A stretch of DNA of 59,007 bases from NVTR01 sp036479015 (lineage in GTDB: Bacteria > Pseudomonadota > Alphaproteobacteria > Rhodobacterales > Rhodobacteraceae). Location of the stretch: assembly GCA_036479015.1 (NCBI GenBank), contig JAZGFB010000012.1, forward strand, positions 1 through 59,007. The letters run 5' to 3'. Below, one piece after another: positions 33,765-42,231 of the stretch (its first letter is position 1; each line of letters opens with the position of its first letter). A program made the translations under genes and the position numbers. The notes below the pieces were generated by a model. That model ran no database searches and was not told where the DNA came from. It saw only the letters and a list, made by a program, of their open reading frames with translations.

Positions 33765-35240
33765 CTAAACCCCGTAAATCGCCCCGAACTTTGCTTCCAG
33801 ATAGTCCAGCAACGGCCCCACCTCAGGTTCAAATCCACAGGCGCGTTTCACCACATCACGCGGTTCATACAGCCCGCCATGGGTCTGCAAGTTCGCCTGC
33901 AACCACCCGGTCGCCGCCGACGTGTCGCCAGCTGCAAACTGATCTTCCAGCCCCGGCAGCGCCGCGTGCATCGCCTGGTTCAAACACCCGGCATACACGT
34001 TGCCCAAAGTGTATGTCGGGAAATAACCAAACAACCCCACGGACCAATGCACATCCTGCAAACAGCCGTTTGATGGCTTATCCACGGCAAAGCCGAAATC
34101 CGCCAAAAATTGCGCGTTCCATGCCTCTGGCAAATCAGCAACGGCCAGATCACCGGCTATCAATTTCCGTTCAATATCAAAGCGCAACAGCACATGCAGG
34201 TTATACTGCACCTCGTCTGCCTCGGTTCTTATATAACCTGGGCGCAACTGGTTAACGGTGCCGTAAAACGCGTCCGCATCCGGGATGCCAATATCGCCAA
34301 ACTGCGCCCGCATCATGCCAAACAGATGCCCGGTAAAGGCCCGGCTGCGCCCGATCTGGTTCTCATAAATGCGGCTTTGGCTTTCATGGACACCCATGGA
34401 CACCCCGGCCCCAAGCGGCGTTAACAAATAGTCATGGTCAATGCCCTGTTCATAGCAGGCATGGCCGACCTCATGGATAGTCGAATAAAAACAATTGAAC
34501 GGATCGCGCGGGCTGGTGCGTGTCGTGATCCGTGTGTCCAACCCCGAACCCGATGAAAACGGATGAACCGCCTTATCAATTCGACCGTGGTTCAGATCAT
34601 AGCCGAACGCACGGGCCAGATCATCGCTTACTGACAATTGCCCGGCCTCATCAAATTCCCGGTCCAGCCCTTTGGGCTGATGCTCTGCCCCCATCGCCTT
34701 GTCGCGCAGCGCCACCAGCCGTGGGCGCAACGCATCAAACATCGCCTGTATCTGTTCCCCACTGGTGCCCGGTTCATAATCCTCAAGCAATGCGTCATAG
34801 CGATCCCCGTCAGAAACCGCGTCAGCCTGCTGCTGGCGCAGGTCGATAACCTTTTCCAAGGTCGGGGCAAACGCCGCAAAGTCTTCGTTTTCTCGGGCCT
34901 CAGCCCAGATGCCCTGCGCCGCAGAAGTCACCTTGGCAATCTCAGTGGCAAGGGCTGCAGGTATCTTTGATGTGCGCTCATAACTGCGCCTTATATGGCG
35001 CAGATTTGCCCGCCCCACATCATCAAGTGACGCCCCATCAATAGCTTCAAGCCAGCCACCAATGCGCGGGTCAATCCGACGCCCATGTAAAACCGTTTCC
35101 ATGGCACCCATCTCTTCGGCACGTTGCGGGCCAGCCCCTGGGGGCATCATGGTTTCCTGGTCCCATTCCAGCCGACCGGCCACCTGCGACAGGGCCTCGG
35201 TGTCACGTTGGAACGCCATCAGATCATCATAAGCCGTCAT
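33765..35240 (-). CDS. Carboxypeptidase M32 (Taq-type metallocarboxypeptidase)
   Basis: Cytosolic zinc metallopeptidase that trims C-terminal residues. The 491-residue length is standard. The HEVGH zinc motif is at 256-260 and the third ligand lies in the conserved GVHESQSRIYEN segment. The family DPRIGG/DR features near the N-terminus (RRIDPRIGGWLEAI) are also present. It starts one base after the ctaA stop, and the DUF3445 gene follows 10 bases after it, so the three are likely co-transcribed; a functional link to haem A is not evident. Confidence 0.93.
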   Translation of the reverse strand: MTAYDDLMAFQRDTEALSQVAGRLEWDQETMMPPGAGPQRAEEMGAMETVLHGRRIDPRIGGWLEAIDGASLDDVGRANLRHIRRSYERTSKIPAALATEIAKVTSAAQGIWAEARENEDFAAFAPTLEKVIDLRQQQADAVSDGDRYDALLEDYEPGTSGEQIQAMFDALRPRLVALRDKAMGAEHQPKGLDREFDEAGQLSVSDDLARAFGYDLNHGRIDKAVHPFSSGSGLDTRITTRTSPRDPFNCFYSTIHEVGHACYEQGIDHDYLLTPLGAGVSMGVHESQSRIYENQIGRSRAFTGHLFGMMRAQFGDIGIPDADAFYGTVNQLRPGYIRTEADEVQYNLHVLLRFDIERKLIAGDLAVADLPEAWNAQFLADFGFAVDKPSNGCLQDVHWSVGLFGYFPTYTLGNVYAGCLNQAMHAALPGLEDQFAAGDTSAATGWLQANLQTHGGLYEPRDVVKRACGFEPEVGPLLDYLEAKFGAIYGV

Positions 35241-35241
35241 A

Positions 35242-36384
35242 TCATTTTCCTCTTAAACTTTGTGCCATAGGGAAAAGGGCTAAAAACCGCGCGCGGATCA
35301 GCACAACCCACAGCGCCACAGCCCCCAATTGGTGAATAATAGCAATGCTAACCGGGGCTGACATCATCACGGTGGCAATGCCCAAAATCACCTGTAACAG
35401 CAAGATCGCCAGCATCATATTGAACGACAATTTGGTTTTCATATTGCCGCTGGCACGCGACGCGCGCCAAACAATCAACCCAAACGCCAACACCAGATAC
35501 CCTGACATCCGGTGCATGAACTGCACCAGCCCGGCATCCTCAAAAAAGTTCCGCCACAGCGGCACCAGATCAAGCGCCCCTTCAGGAAAGTACCGCCCCG
35601 CCATCAAAGGCCAGTCGGTGTAACCACGCCCCGCGTCAATTCCAGCCACCAGCGCGCCCAGCAATATCTGCGCAAACACCAGCCCCAAAAGGGCCGTGGC
35701 CAGGCGCACCAAACGCCCCTCGCTGCCGCGCCGGGCCTGCATCATTTCGGCCTCGCTGCGTTTCAGGGCAAAAATATACCCCGCAATCAGCCCCAAAATG
35801 ATAAACGCCAGCCCCAGATGCACGGCCAACCGGTAACTGGCCACATCAACCCGGCCCTCGCCCAGACCAGATGACACCATCCACCAGCCAATGGCACCCT
35901 GCAAGCCGCCCAGCAGGCCAATGCCCAGCAGCCGCATGTGCCAGCCGGTTGGTATACGTTTCGCCAGCAATAACCCAATAAATCCAACCGCCCAGACCAG
36001 CCCGACCAGGCGGCCCAACTGGCGATGCCCCCATTCCCACCAATAAATTGATTTGAACTCGGCCAGCGTCATTTCGCTGTTTTGCAACTGATATTCCGGG
36101 AACGCCTGATACCGGGTAAATTCTGCCGCCCAGTCAAGCGCATTCAGCGGCGGCAATGCCCCAGCCAGGGGTTTCCATTCAGTGATTGATAACCCGCTGT
36201 CCGTCAGCCGCGTCAAACCGCCAACGAAAATGATCGCCAGCACCAGCGCAAACAACACCATCAGCCAGATCACCACGCCGCCGCGCCCGATGCGCGCCCG
36301 GTCAATCATCCCCGGCTGTGGCGTCGCGACCTGTTTGACATCGCTCTGCACGTCTTCAAATATCGATCGCTTCTGGCCCATCAA
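35242..36384 (-). CDS. ctaA: Haem A synthase CtaA (COX15 type)
   Basis: Oxidises the C8 methyl of haem O to give haem A for cytochrome aa3 oxidase. The 380-residue protein is an eight-helix membrane protein; conserved segments include LTRLTDSGLSITEWKPL-like sequence near residue 60-76, WEWGHRQLGRLVG, the VASYRLAVHLGLA segment and FMHRMSGYLV, carrying the haem-ligand histidines. The length and sequence fit the alphaproteobacterial type 2 enzymes. A second ATG lies one codon inside. First gene of a run with the M32 peptidase and DUF3445 protein. Confidence 0.95.
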   Translation of the reverse strand: MMGQKRSIFEDVQSDVKQVATPQPGMIDRARIGRGGVVIWLMVLFALVLAIIFVGGLTRLTDSGLSITEWKPLAGALPPLNALDWAAEFTRYQAFPEYQLQNSEMTLAEFKSIYWWEWGHRQLGRLVGLVWAVGFIGLLLAKRIPTGWHMRLLGIGLLGGLQGAIGWWMVSSGLGEGRVDVASYRLAVHLGLAFIILGLIAGYIFALKRSEAEMMQARRGSEGRLVRLATALLGLVFAQILLGALVAGIDAGRGYTDWPLMAGRYFPEGALDLVPLWRNFFEDAGLVQFMHRMSGYLVLAFGLIVWRASRASGNMKTKLSFNMMLAILLLQVILGIATVMMSAPVSIAIIHQLGAVALWVVLIRARFLALFPMAQSLRGK

Positions 36385-36457
36385 AACACCTTGATTGTTT
36401 TGGTTAAACTAGGGGCGACGACAGGCTGGGGCAACTGCAAAGCGTTGAATTTTTTGC

Positions 36458-37795
36458 CTAGCCGCGCGACGGCCAATTGTGGTGCTCGGCATCAATAACA
36501 AAGACATGGGCGTGGCGCTTGCCTGCACTGCCATGTTCGCGAAAATGCGGGTGGCCTGAAGGCAGATCAAAATGGTCATGCTCCAGGTCACGGGCCTGAC
36601 CGGCGGGCCAAAAGAATAACGCCGCCCCCGCCCCGGCAAAAGCAATTCCCCCCAGAACCAACATCGCCACCGGCAGCCCAAATGCCTGCCCGACAAACCC
36701 GGCAACCGGATAAGTAAGCAACCAAGTGGCATGCGACAGTGAAAATTGCGCGGCAAACAACGCTGGCCGGTCCGCATCATTGGAAGATCGGCGCAACAAC
36801 CGCCCGCCGGGCGTCAATATTGCCGAATACAGCCCGCCACTTAATGCCCAGAGCGCCAGAAATACCGGCCAGATTACCAGCCCAATAGCCTGCATATAAA
36901 TCCCATGCCCCAGCGTCAGCGCCGCAAGCGCAAACGCCCCACCAAGCATCAGGCTGCGTTCCGCCCACAACCGCAACAGCCCTGGCAACGCAAATGCCGC
37001 CAGCATTGAGCCGGTGCCAAATGCCGCAAGCGCCAGCGCCACCGCACTGTTCCCCATCCCATAGCCTGCCCGCACCAACACAACGGTATTCACAATCACA
37101 AAGGCGCTGGCGGCAGCGGCACAAAGGGTAAGCGCCAACAACCCGCGCAGTCTGGGCGTGGCCAGGTAAATACGGGTGCCTTGGGTCAAACGTTGGCGAA
37201 ACGGGGCCACCGTCGCGCGTTCATTATGGGCAGGGATCACCACGACCGCCACCAATAGGGCCGAGCAGATAAACCCAATAGCCGTGCCGCCAAACAGCCA
37301 GTGAAAGCTCATAAATGTCAGCAAGAACCCAGCCAGCGCCGGGCTGATCAGGTTTTCCATGTCCAACACCATACGCGACAACGACAACGCCTTGGTGTAG
37401 TCTTCTTCCCCCTTCAAAACGTCGGGAATGGTCGCCTGAAACGCCGGGGTAAACGTGGCCGATGCCGCCTGCAGCACGAAAATCAGCACATATATCTGCC
37501 AAATCTCGCTGATAAATGGCAGGAACAACGCCGTAGCTGCGCGCACCAGATCAGCCCCAATCAGCACCGCCTTGCGCGGCATCCGCCCAACCAGCGCACT
37601 GGCCACCGGTGACAGGGCGACATAGGCGATCATCTTGATGGCATAGGCCGTGCCCAGCACAGCCCCAGCACGCGCGCCTGCCAACTCAAACGCCAGCAAC
37701 CCAAGCGCGATGGTCAACAACCCCGTGCCCAATAAGGCAATTGCCTGCGCCGCAAACAGACGCGCATAGATCGGATGCTTTAGGACAGAAATCAT
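36458..37795 (-). CDS. MFS transporter with His-rich C-terminal tail
   Basis: A 445-residue major facilitator protein with about twelve membrane helices; the loop after helix 2 reads ALVGRMPRKAVLIGADLVRA, a typical MFS A-motif-like turn. The last 45 residues (from DLEHDH) are cytosolic and contain nine histidines in pairs such as HPH and HAH, a likely metal-binding region or sensor. Substrate unknown; drug efflux or metal-related export are both possible. It lies 73 bases upstream of ctaA on the same strand. Confidence 0.8.
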   Translation of the reverse strand: MISVLKHPIYARLFAAQAIALLGTGLLTIALGLLAFELAGARAGAVLGTAYAIKMIAYVALSPVASALVGRMPRKAVLIGADLVRAATALFLPFISEIWQIYVLIFVLQAASATFTPAFQATIPDVLKGEEDYTKALSLSRMVLDMENLISPALAGFLLTFMSFHWLFGGTAIGFICSALLVAVVVIPAHNERATVAPFRQRLTQGTRIYLATPRLRGLLALTLCAAAASAFVIVNTVVLVRAGYGMGNSAVALALAAFGTGSMLAAFALPGLLRLWAERSLMLGGAFALAALTLGHGIYMQAIGLVIWPVFLALWALSGGLYSAILTPGGRLLRRSSNDADRPALFAAQFSLSHATWLLTYPVAGFVGQAFGLPVAMLVLGGIAFAGAGAALFFWPAGQARDLEHDHFDLPSGHPHFREHGSAGKRHAHVFVIDAEHHNWPSRG

Positions 37796-37842
37796 ACCCT
37801 TAGGTTACCAGTAAAACGCCCCATTCGCCACAAACGCCGCCA

Positions 37843-37861
37843 GATTTTTCGCAGAAAAATC
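37843..37861. terminator. AT-rich hairpin after trmJ, second copy
   Basis: GATTTTTCGCAGAAAAATC, identical to 14827-14845, ends right at the trmJ stop codon. Stem of 8 bp, loop of 3. It could end trmJ transcription before the MFS gene, or be a small dispersed palindrome. Confidence 0.45.
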
Positions 37862-38605
37862 TCAACCGCGCTCTTTCCAACGAACCATCTGGCGCAAAAC
37901 ACCGTGCAAGGTTTGCACATCCGCCCGCGTCAACGCCAACCGGCCCCACATATTGCGCAGATTTAACTGCATGCCTTCAGCCTTGGCATCCGGGTAGAAA
38001 AACCCGGCCGTCTCCAGCCGTTCTTCAAAATGATCCCCCAGCTTTTCCACGTCCAGCTTTGTGGCAAATTCGGTTTTGGCCATTTCCATAACCTCTGGCG
38101 GCGTCACATCCCCCAGACGCTGCCATTCATAGGCCAGCAGCAACACGCATTGCCCCAGGTTCAGACTGGCAAACTTTGGGTTCACCGGCACCGAAATAAT
38201 CGCGTCCGCCAGCGCCACGTCATCGGCTTCCAGCCCGGCGCGCTCCGGCCCAAACAGCACCGCCACCTTTTTGCCCGCCGCCGTCAAAGCCCGCGCGTGC
38301 TCCATGGCCCGCTGCGGCGTCATGATCGGCTTGGTCACCCCCCGGTGCCGCGCGGTGGTGGCAAACACATAGTCACACTCCGCCACCGCGTCGTTGGTTA
38401 TCTCAACCACCGCAGCCTCATCCAGCAACCGCCCGGCACCGCTGGCCATGGCCACCGCCTTTTGGTTTGGCCAGCCGTCGCGCGGGTCTACAATCGCCAT
38501 CCGGTCCAGCCCGAAATTCCACATCGCCCGCGCCGCAGCACCTATGTTTTCACCCATTTGCGGGCGTACCAGCACGAATTGCGGCTGGTTTTGAATATCT
38601 GCCAT
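37862..38605 (-). CDS. trmJ: tRNA/rRNA 2'-O-methyltransferase, TrmJ-type (SPOUT)
   Basis: A 247-residue SPOUT methyltransferase. The N-terminus FVLVRPQMGENIGAAARAM, the LFGPERAGLE block and the knot region VPVNPKFASLNLGQCV are hallmarks of the TrmJ (tRNA Cm32/Um32) branch of the TrmH family. The ATG at 38605 has AAAGGTG upstream; upstream codons in frame are not protein-like. C-terminal helical extension (about 165-247) as in TrmJ. Divergent from the TfoX-like gene. Confidence 0.88.
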   Translation of the reverse strand: MADIQNQPQFVLVRPQMGENIGAAARAMWNFGLDRMAIVDPRDGWPNQKAVAMASGAGRLLDEAAVVEITNDAVAECDYVFATTARHRGVTKPIMTPQRAMEHARALTAAGKKVAVLFGPERAGLEADDVALADAIISVPVNPKFASLNLGQCVLLLAYEWQRLGDVTPPEVMEMAKTEFATKLDVEKLGDHFEERLETAGFFYPDAKAEGMQLNLRNMWGRLALTRADVQTLHGVLRQMVRWKERG

Positions 38606-38672
38606 GTCACACCTTTGGAAATTTACCCGCGGGTGATACGATTGCCCGACAGTCAAAGCAAGGAGCACCTAA

Positions 38673-39002
38673 ATGGCACATGATGAAGGCCTCGCCCAAA
38701 TGTTACGCGATGATCTGGTGGATGTAATTGGTATCACCGAGCGAAACATGTTCGGCGGCCTGTGTTTCATGCTGAACGGCAATATGCTGTGCGGTGTCAG
38801 CCCCAAGGGCTGCATGTTTCGCGTTGGAAAACCCCGTGAAGACCAAGCCCGCGCCATTGCCGGTGCCGGCCCGATGACTTTCACAGGACGCCCCATGGGG
38901 GGCATGATTGATGTGAGCGAAGAGGCATTTAACGATGACACACGCCGCGCCAAATGGCTGGCGCTGGCCATCCGCAATGCCCAAAGTCTGCCTGCCAAGT
39001 AG
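38673..39002 (+). CDS. TfoX/Sxy N-terminal domain protein
   Basis: A 109-residue protein consisting only of the TfoX N-terminal domain: ERNMFGGLCFMLNGNMLCGV, FRVGK and the final KWLALAI helix are typical. In gammaproteobacteria the full-length protein regulates competence; stand-alone N-terminal domains like this are common in alphaproteobacteria and have no known role. AAGGAG lies upstream of the ATG. It is followed by the ThiE-like gene after 57 bases. Confidence 0.85.
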   Translation: MAHDEGLAQMLRDDLVDVIGITERNMFGGLCFMLNGNMLCGVSPKGCMFRVGKPREDQARAIAGAGPMTFTGRPMGGMIDVSEEAFNDDTRRAKWLALAIRNAQSLPAK

Positions 39003-39059
39003 CCAAGCAGTTAAAACCACGCTATAGCGGCCAAAACCTGACAAAACCCAAGGTCCCCC

Positions 39060-39680
39060 ATGCCAGATCTCGAGCGCCCACAAATTTATCTAATCACTCC
39101 ACCTGAACTGGAATTATCCAGCTTTACCAATGTTTTATCATCGGTTCTGGATGCAAATACTGTGGCCTGTATCCGGCTTGCATTGTCCAGCGAGGATGAA
39201 ACCCATATCCAACGCACCGCCGATGGGTTGCGCGATATTTGCCATGCCCGTGATATCCCGCTGGTTATCCAGACCCACTTTAATCTGGTTGAAAAACTGG
39301 GCCTGGACGGGGTGCACCTGACCGATGGTTCCAAAAACGTCCGCCAGGTTCGCAAAGACCTGGGCAGTGACGCCATCATCGGTGCCCATTGCGCCATATC
39401 GCGCCATGACGGCATGAATGCCGCCGAAGCGGGCGTTGATTACGTCAGCTTTGGCCCGGTCGGCCATACCGCACTTGGTGACGGAAAAACCGCGCCTCTG
39501 GATCTGTTTCAGTGGTGGTCAGAAGTGATAGAAGTGCCAATAGTCGCCGAAGGTGGCTTAGATGAAAAAACCATTGCAAGCCTTTCAGAAATAACAGATT
39601 TCGCTGCAATTGGTTCTGAAATATGGTCGGCGGATGACCCTGCCAAGCGCTTGCAAGAACTGGCCAAAATCCTAGCGTAA
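39060..39680 (+). CDS. ThiE-like (thiamine phosphate synthase family) protein, divergent
   Basis: A 206-residue TIM-barrel protein recognisable as ThiE family from LGLDGVHL, IIGAHCAISRHDGMNAAEAG, DYVSFGPV and PIVAEGGL. However, several residues used by true ThiE seem altered: no Q-x-R-x-K near residue 40, QTH where N-D-R is expected, and GHTALGDG in place of the T-x-T-K pyrophosphate loop. So it may not couple thiazole and pyrimidine phosphates. No thiamine genes or TPP riboswitch are nearby. It may be a family member with another substrate. It converges on olsA with an 7-base gap. Confidence 0.7.
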   Translation: MPDLERPQIYLITPPELELSSFTNVLSSVLDANTVACIRLALSSEDETHIQRTADGLRDICHARDIPLVIQTHFNLVEKLGLDGVHLTDGSKNVRQVRKDLGSDAIIGAHCAISRHDGMNAAEAGVDYVSFGPVGHTALGDGKTAPLDLFQWWSEVIEVPIVAEGGLDEKTIASLSEITDFAAIGSEIWSADDPAKRLQELAKILA

Positions 39681-39687
39681 CCGCTTA

Positions 39688-40509
39688 TTAGCCCGACGTC
39701 ATCCCCGCGCGCACGGCCTGCTCACAGGCCAGTGCCAATTCCTTGCGATCCGCAAAATTCATAACCGCCAGTGGCGCATGGTAGGTTACCGTCACCACCC
39801 CCTGCCGGGGTGCTGCCAAAACTTGCAACAGATGCGGCCCCAATGACATATCACCCCACCAGCCGTAAAACTCTGGAAACGTACCCTGCGGGGATCGGTA
39901 ACGTACCGTCACCGGCTGCACCTGTATAGGACCGGACTCACTTTGCGCAAAGAACGCCGCATAAAGCGTTGATTTGAATGATAAAATCAACGACCCATCT
40001 GTCGATGTCCCTTCCGGAAAAAACAACAATCGATGCCCCGCGGCCAGGCGATCCTCAAACACAGTTTTTTGAATTTTGGCGTCACTGCGCATACGGCGGA
40101 CAAACACTGTCCCGGTCGCGCGCGCCAACCAGCCAATAACCGGCCAGCCAGACACTTCTGATTTGGCCACGAAATAAACCCGCTGGCGGGCGTTCAACAC
40201 CAAAATATCCAGCCATGAGGAATGGTTGGCAACAACAGCGCCCGCCCCCTGCATTTGGCTGCCAATCACCCGCTGCTGCAACCCGATAATTTTCAGAACA
40301 ATCTTGCAAACCATCACCGTGACATAGGGCGTCATCGGCCGGTGCGGTGCCCAGATAGGGGCCTCAACAATCCGCAATACCAGCAACACGATTAACCCGA
40401 ACACCAGCACAAAAGACGCCGCCGCCCCCCGCACCAGCGCCCGCAACCAGCCCAGTGCAGACACTGGCCGGGTATTTGGTGTAATCTCGGGGTTCCAGGC
40501 CGGTTTCAT
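39688..40509 (-). CDS. olsA: Lysophospholipid/lyso-ornithine lipid O-acyltransferase
   Basis: A 273-residue PlsC-type acyltransferase with an N-terminal membrane segment (about 28-49), the HX4D motif in NHSSWLDI and the FPEGTSTDGS acyl-acceptor motif. Placed directly after, and overlapping by 4 bases, an OlsB-like gene, it is best read as OlsA, which adds the second acyl chain in ornithine lipid synthesis. A role in phosphatidic acid formation is possible too, since such enzymes can be bifunctional. Confidence 0.85.
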   Translation of the reverse strand: MKPAWNPEITPNTRPVSALGWLRALVRGAAASFVLVFGLIVLLVLRIVEAPIWAPHRPMTPYVTVMVCKIVLKIIGLQQRVIGSQMQGAGAVVANHSSWLDILVLNARQRVYFVAKSEVSGWPVIGWLARATGTVFVRRMRSDAKIQKTVFEDRLAAGHRLLFFPEGTSTDGSLILSFKSTLYAAFFAQSESGPIQVQPVTVRYRSPQGTFPEFYGWWGDMSLGPHLLQVLAAPRQGVVTVTYHAPLAVMNFADRKELALACEQAVRAGMTSG

Positions 40510-41285
40510 GCTGCCCCCTGTGTAACATACTTGGCCCGCACCGCGCCTGGGACACCCCCGACATCGACAATCATAAAGATGTCGGTGGTGTTAAAATCCC
40601 TGTCAACAAAGGCCCCCTCGCCGACAAAACCGCCCAAACGCAGGTAAGATTTTATCAGGGGCGGCATGTCAGGCATCACCTCAGAGCGCTGAATTTGCGC
40701 GCTGTCATCCCCAGCCATGGCCAGGTATTTGTCGGGGCGCGCAGTGACGCGCAGGTCGGCTGGCGCCAGATGATGCTGGTGCAAATATGACAGGTGCCGA
40801 GCGTAAAGAGCCGCATCAACCCCGTAAAAACTAGCAACCCCAAACAGCACCTCTATGCGGTTTTTTAGAATGTGGGCGGCCAAACCGTCCCATAATTTAT
40901 ACAGCGCCATGCCGCGCCGATGCTCAGCTGCGATGCAGGATCGGCCCAGCTCCAACAACCGACGCCCGCCCTGGCGCAACGGGGTAAGGTCGTATTCTGT
41001 TTCTGAATAATACTGACCAGCAGACGTTGCCGCCGCCCCATCCATCAAGCGATACACCCCAACAACATGGTCCAAACTGGCCGGGTCACAGCGGCTGTCC
41101 ACCAATATCAAATGCTGTGCATGGGCGTCAAAACTGTCGCGTTCACGGCACGAAACATGGTCCACCATCGCCCCATCGCCCCCCAATTCCTGCACAAACA
41201 CACGGTAGCGCAATCTTTCAGCTGACCAGCGGTCCTGATCATCCTGTGCAAGACGAACTATTAGGTGCGGGTTCTGGTCAATCAT
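40506..41285 (-). CDS. olsB: Ornithine-acyl carrier protein N-acyltransferase OlsB-like
   Basis: A GNAT-fold N-acyltransferase of about 259 residues, family of OlsB (adds a 3-hydroxyacyl chain to ornithine, first step of ornithine lipids). Typical stretches: RYRVFVQELGG near the N-terminus, LELGRSCIAAEHRRG and the C-terminal SYLRLGGFVGEGAFVDRDFNTTDIFMIV. The ATG at 41285 was chosen; the frame extends to a TTG at 41315, preceded by AGAAGG, so the start is not certain. Overlaps olsA by 4 bases, giving a compact olsBA operon of the sort used in phosphate-poor seawater. Confidence 0.88.
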   Translation of the reverse strand: MIDQNPHLIVRLAQDDQDRWSAERLRYRVFVQELGGDGAMVDHVSCRERDSFDAHAQHLILVDSRCDPASLDHVVGVYRLMDGAAATSAGQYYSETEYDLTPLRQGGRRLLELGRSCIAAEHRRGMALYKLWDGLAAHILKNRIEVLFGVASFYGVDAALYARHLSYLHQHHLAPADLRVTARPDKYLAMAGDDSAQIQRSEVMPDMPPLIKSYLRLGGFVGEGAFVDRDFNTTDIFMIVDVGGVPGAVRAKYVTQGAA

Positions 41286-41369
41286 CTTGTCCGTTTGGGT
41301 ATAGTTGGCTTGCAAACCTTCTAGATTTCCACATCAGGCATTGCAACTGCTCGGCGGGAAATATCCAAA

Positions 41370-41397
41370 TTGACACTACCTAAGGTTGTGTTATGGT
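41370..41397 (+). promoter_or_regulatory. Strong-looking promoter toward chpT, antisense to the DUF3553 gene
   Basis: TTGACA (41370-41375), 16 bases, TATGGT (41392-41397). Transcription would start near 41404 and pass through the whole DUF3553 gene in antisense before reaching chpT at 41626, giving a leader of about 220 bases. Confidence 0.45.
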
Positions 41398-41421
41398 ATT
41401 TATCTTACACTTGGGGAACAG

Positions 41422-41604
41422 TCATTTGACGCGCGCCAACACCAACATGACCCGTGCCGAGTCAATCACGACCTTACCGGCATTTTCAAACATAACAGTG
41501 ACCCGCCCCGGTATATTTGACTGTACCTGCCCCACACCCCATTCAGGCTGCCCCGGGTGCAATACCTGCATGCCGGGCTCCAGAAAATCATTCGAATTGT
41601 CCAT
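41422..41604 (-). CDS. DUF3553 protein
   Basis: A 60-residue protein: LEPGMQVLHPGQPEWGVGQV followed by QSNIPGRVTVMFENAGK, the recognisable DUF3553 pattern, also found as an appendix of some helicases (a KOW/Tudor-like small barrel). It stands on the strand opposite to chpT, 21 bases from its start. The minus strand upstream of its ATG reads AAGGAGAGTAA, a good ribosome site. Confidence 0.88.
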   Translation of the reverse strand: MDNSNDFLEPGMQVLHPGQPEWGVGQVQSNIPGRVTVMFENAGKVVIDSARVMLVLARVK

Positions 41605-41625
41605 TTACTCTCCTTACAGGGAACC

Positions 41626-42231
41626 ATGCCAGTGAGCCATATATCCAGTCAACTAACCGAACTTGTCGGTTCCAGAATTTGCCATGACCTGATCAGCCCG
41701 CTTGGTGCCATCAGCAACGGTGTCGAACTGATGTCCATGTCCGGTGGCAACGCCGGACCAGAAATGAGCCTGATTTCGGAAAGCGTTGAAAACGCCAATG
41801 CCCGTATCCGCTATTTCAGAATTGCCTTTGGTGCCGCGCGCGCCGGGCAGCAGGTCTCTGTTTCGGAAATCAACGCCATTTTGCGCGACCTGTCGCGCGG
41901 TGGCCGTCTGGTGACAGACTGGCAAACCGGCGACGATCCAGGCCGACCAGAGGTCAAACTGGCATTTCTACTGTTGCAATGCTTTGAAACCGCCATGCCC
42001 TGGGGCGGCCGCATCACGGTAACCAGCGTCGGGGATCAATGGGCAATCCATGGCGAGGCGCGCCAAATGAAAGCAGTGCCAGAATTATGGCAGGTCCTAA
42101 ACTCTGATGACAAAGACAACACGATCCAGCCCGCAAACGTGCATTTTCCGCTGGCCCGCTTGACGGCTGAAAACCTTAACCGCAGCCTTACTGTCGAAAT
42201 CTCTGAAAATTCAGCCCGGGTTCGCTTTTAA
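41626..42231 (+). CDS. chpT: Histidine phosphotransferase ChpT
   Basis: The 201-residue protein has the dimerisation/phosphoacceptor helix SRICHDLISPLGAISNGVEL with His20 as the likely phosphorylated residue, and a degenerate ATPase-like C-terminal domain. In Caulobacter and relatives, ChpT passes phosphate from CckA to CtrA and CpdR, controlling cell cycle, motility and gene-transfer-agent genes. AGGGA precedes the ATG; the longer upstream frame overlaps the DUF3553 gene. Its stop overlaps the stop of proA on the other strand by 3 bases. Confidence 0.85.
   Translation: MPVSHISSQLTELVGSRICHDLISPLGAISNGVELMSMSGGNAGPEMSLISESVENANARIRYFRIAFGAARAGQQVSVSEINAILRDLSRGGRLVTDWQTGDDPGRPEVKLAFLLLQCFETAMPWGGRITVTSVGDQWAIHGEARQMKAVPELWQVLNSDDKDNTIQPANVHFPLARLTAENLNRSLTVEISENSARVRF

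Noticed and set aside
36409..36780. Minus-strand 123-codon frame at the end of the MFS gene.
   Set aside because: Overlaps the His-tail coding region in another frame; no start signal and no membrane or domain pattern.
39003..39059. Search for a TPP riboswitch before the ThiE-like gene.
   Set aside because: Only 57 bases and no THI-box sequence.
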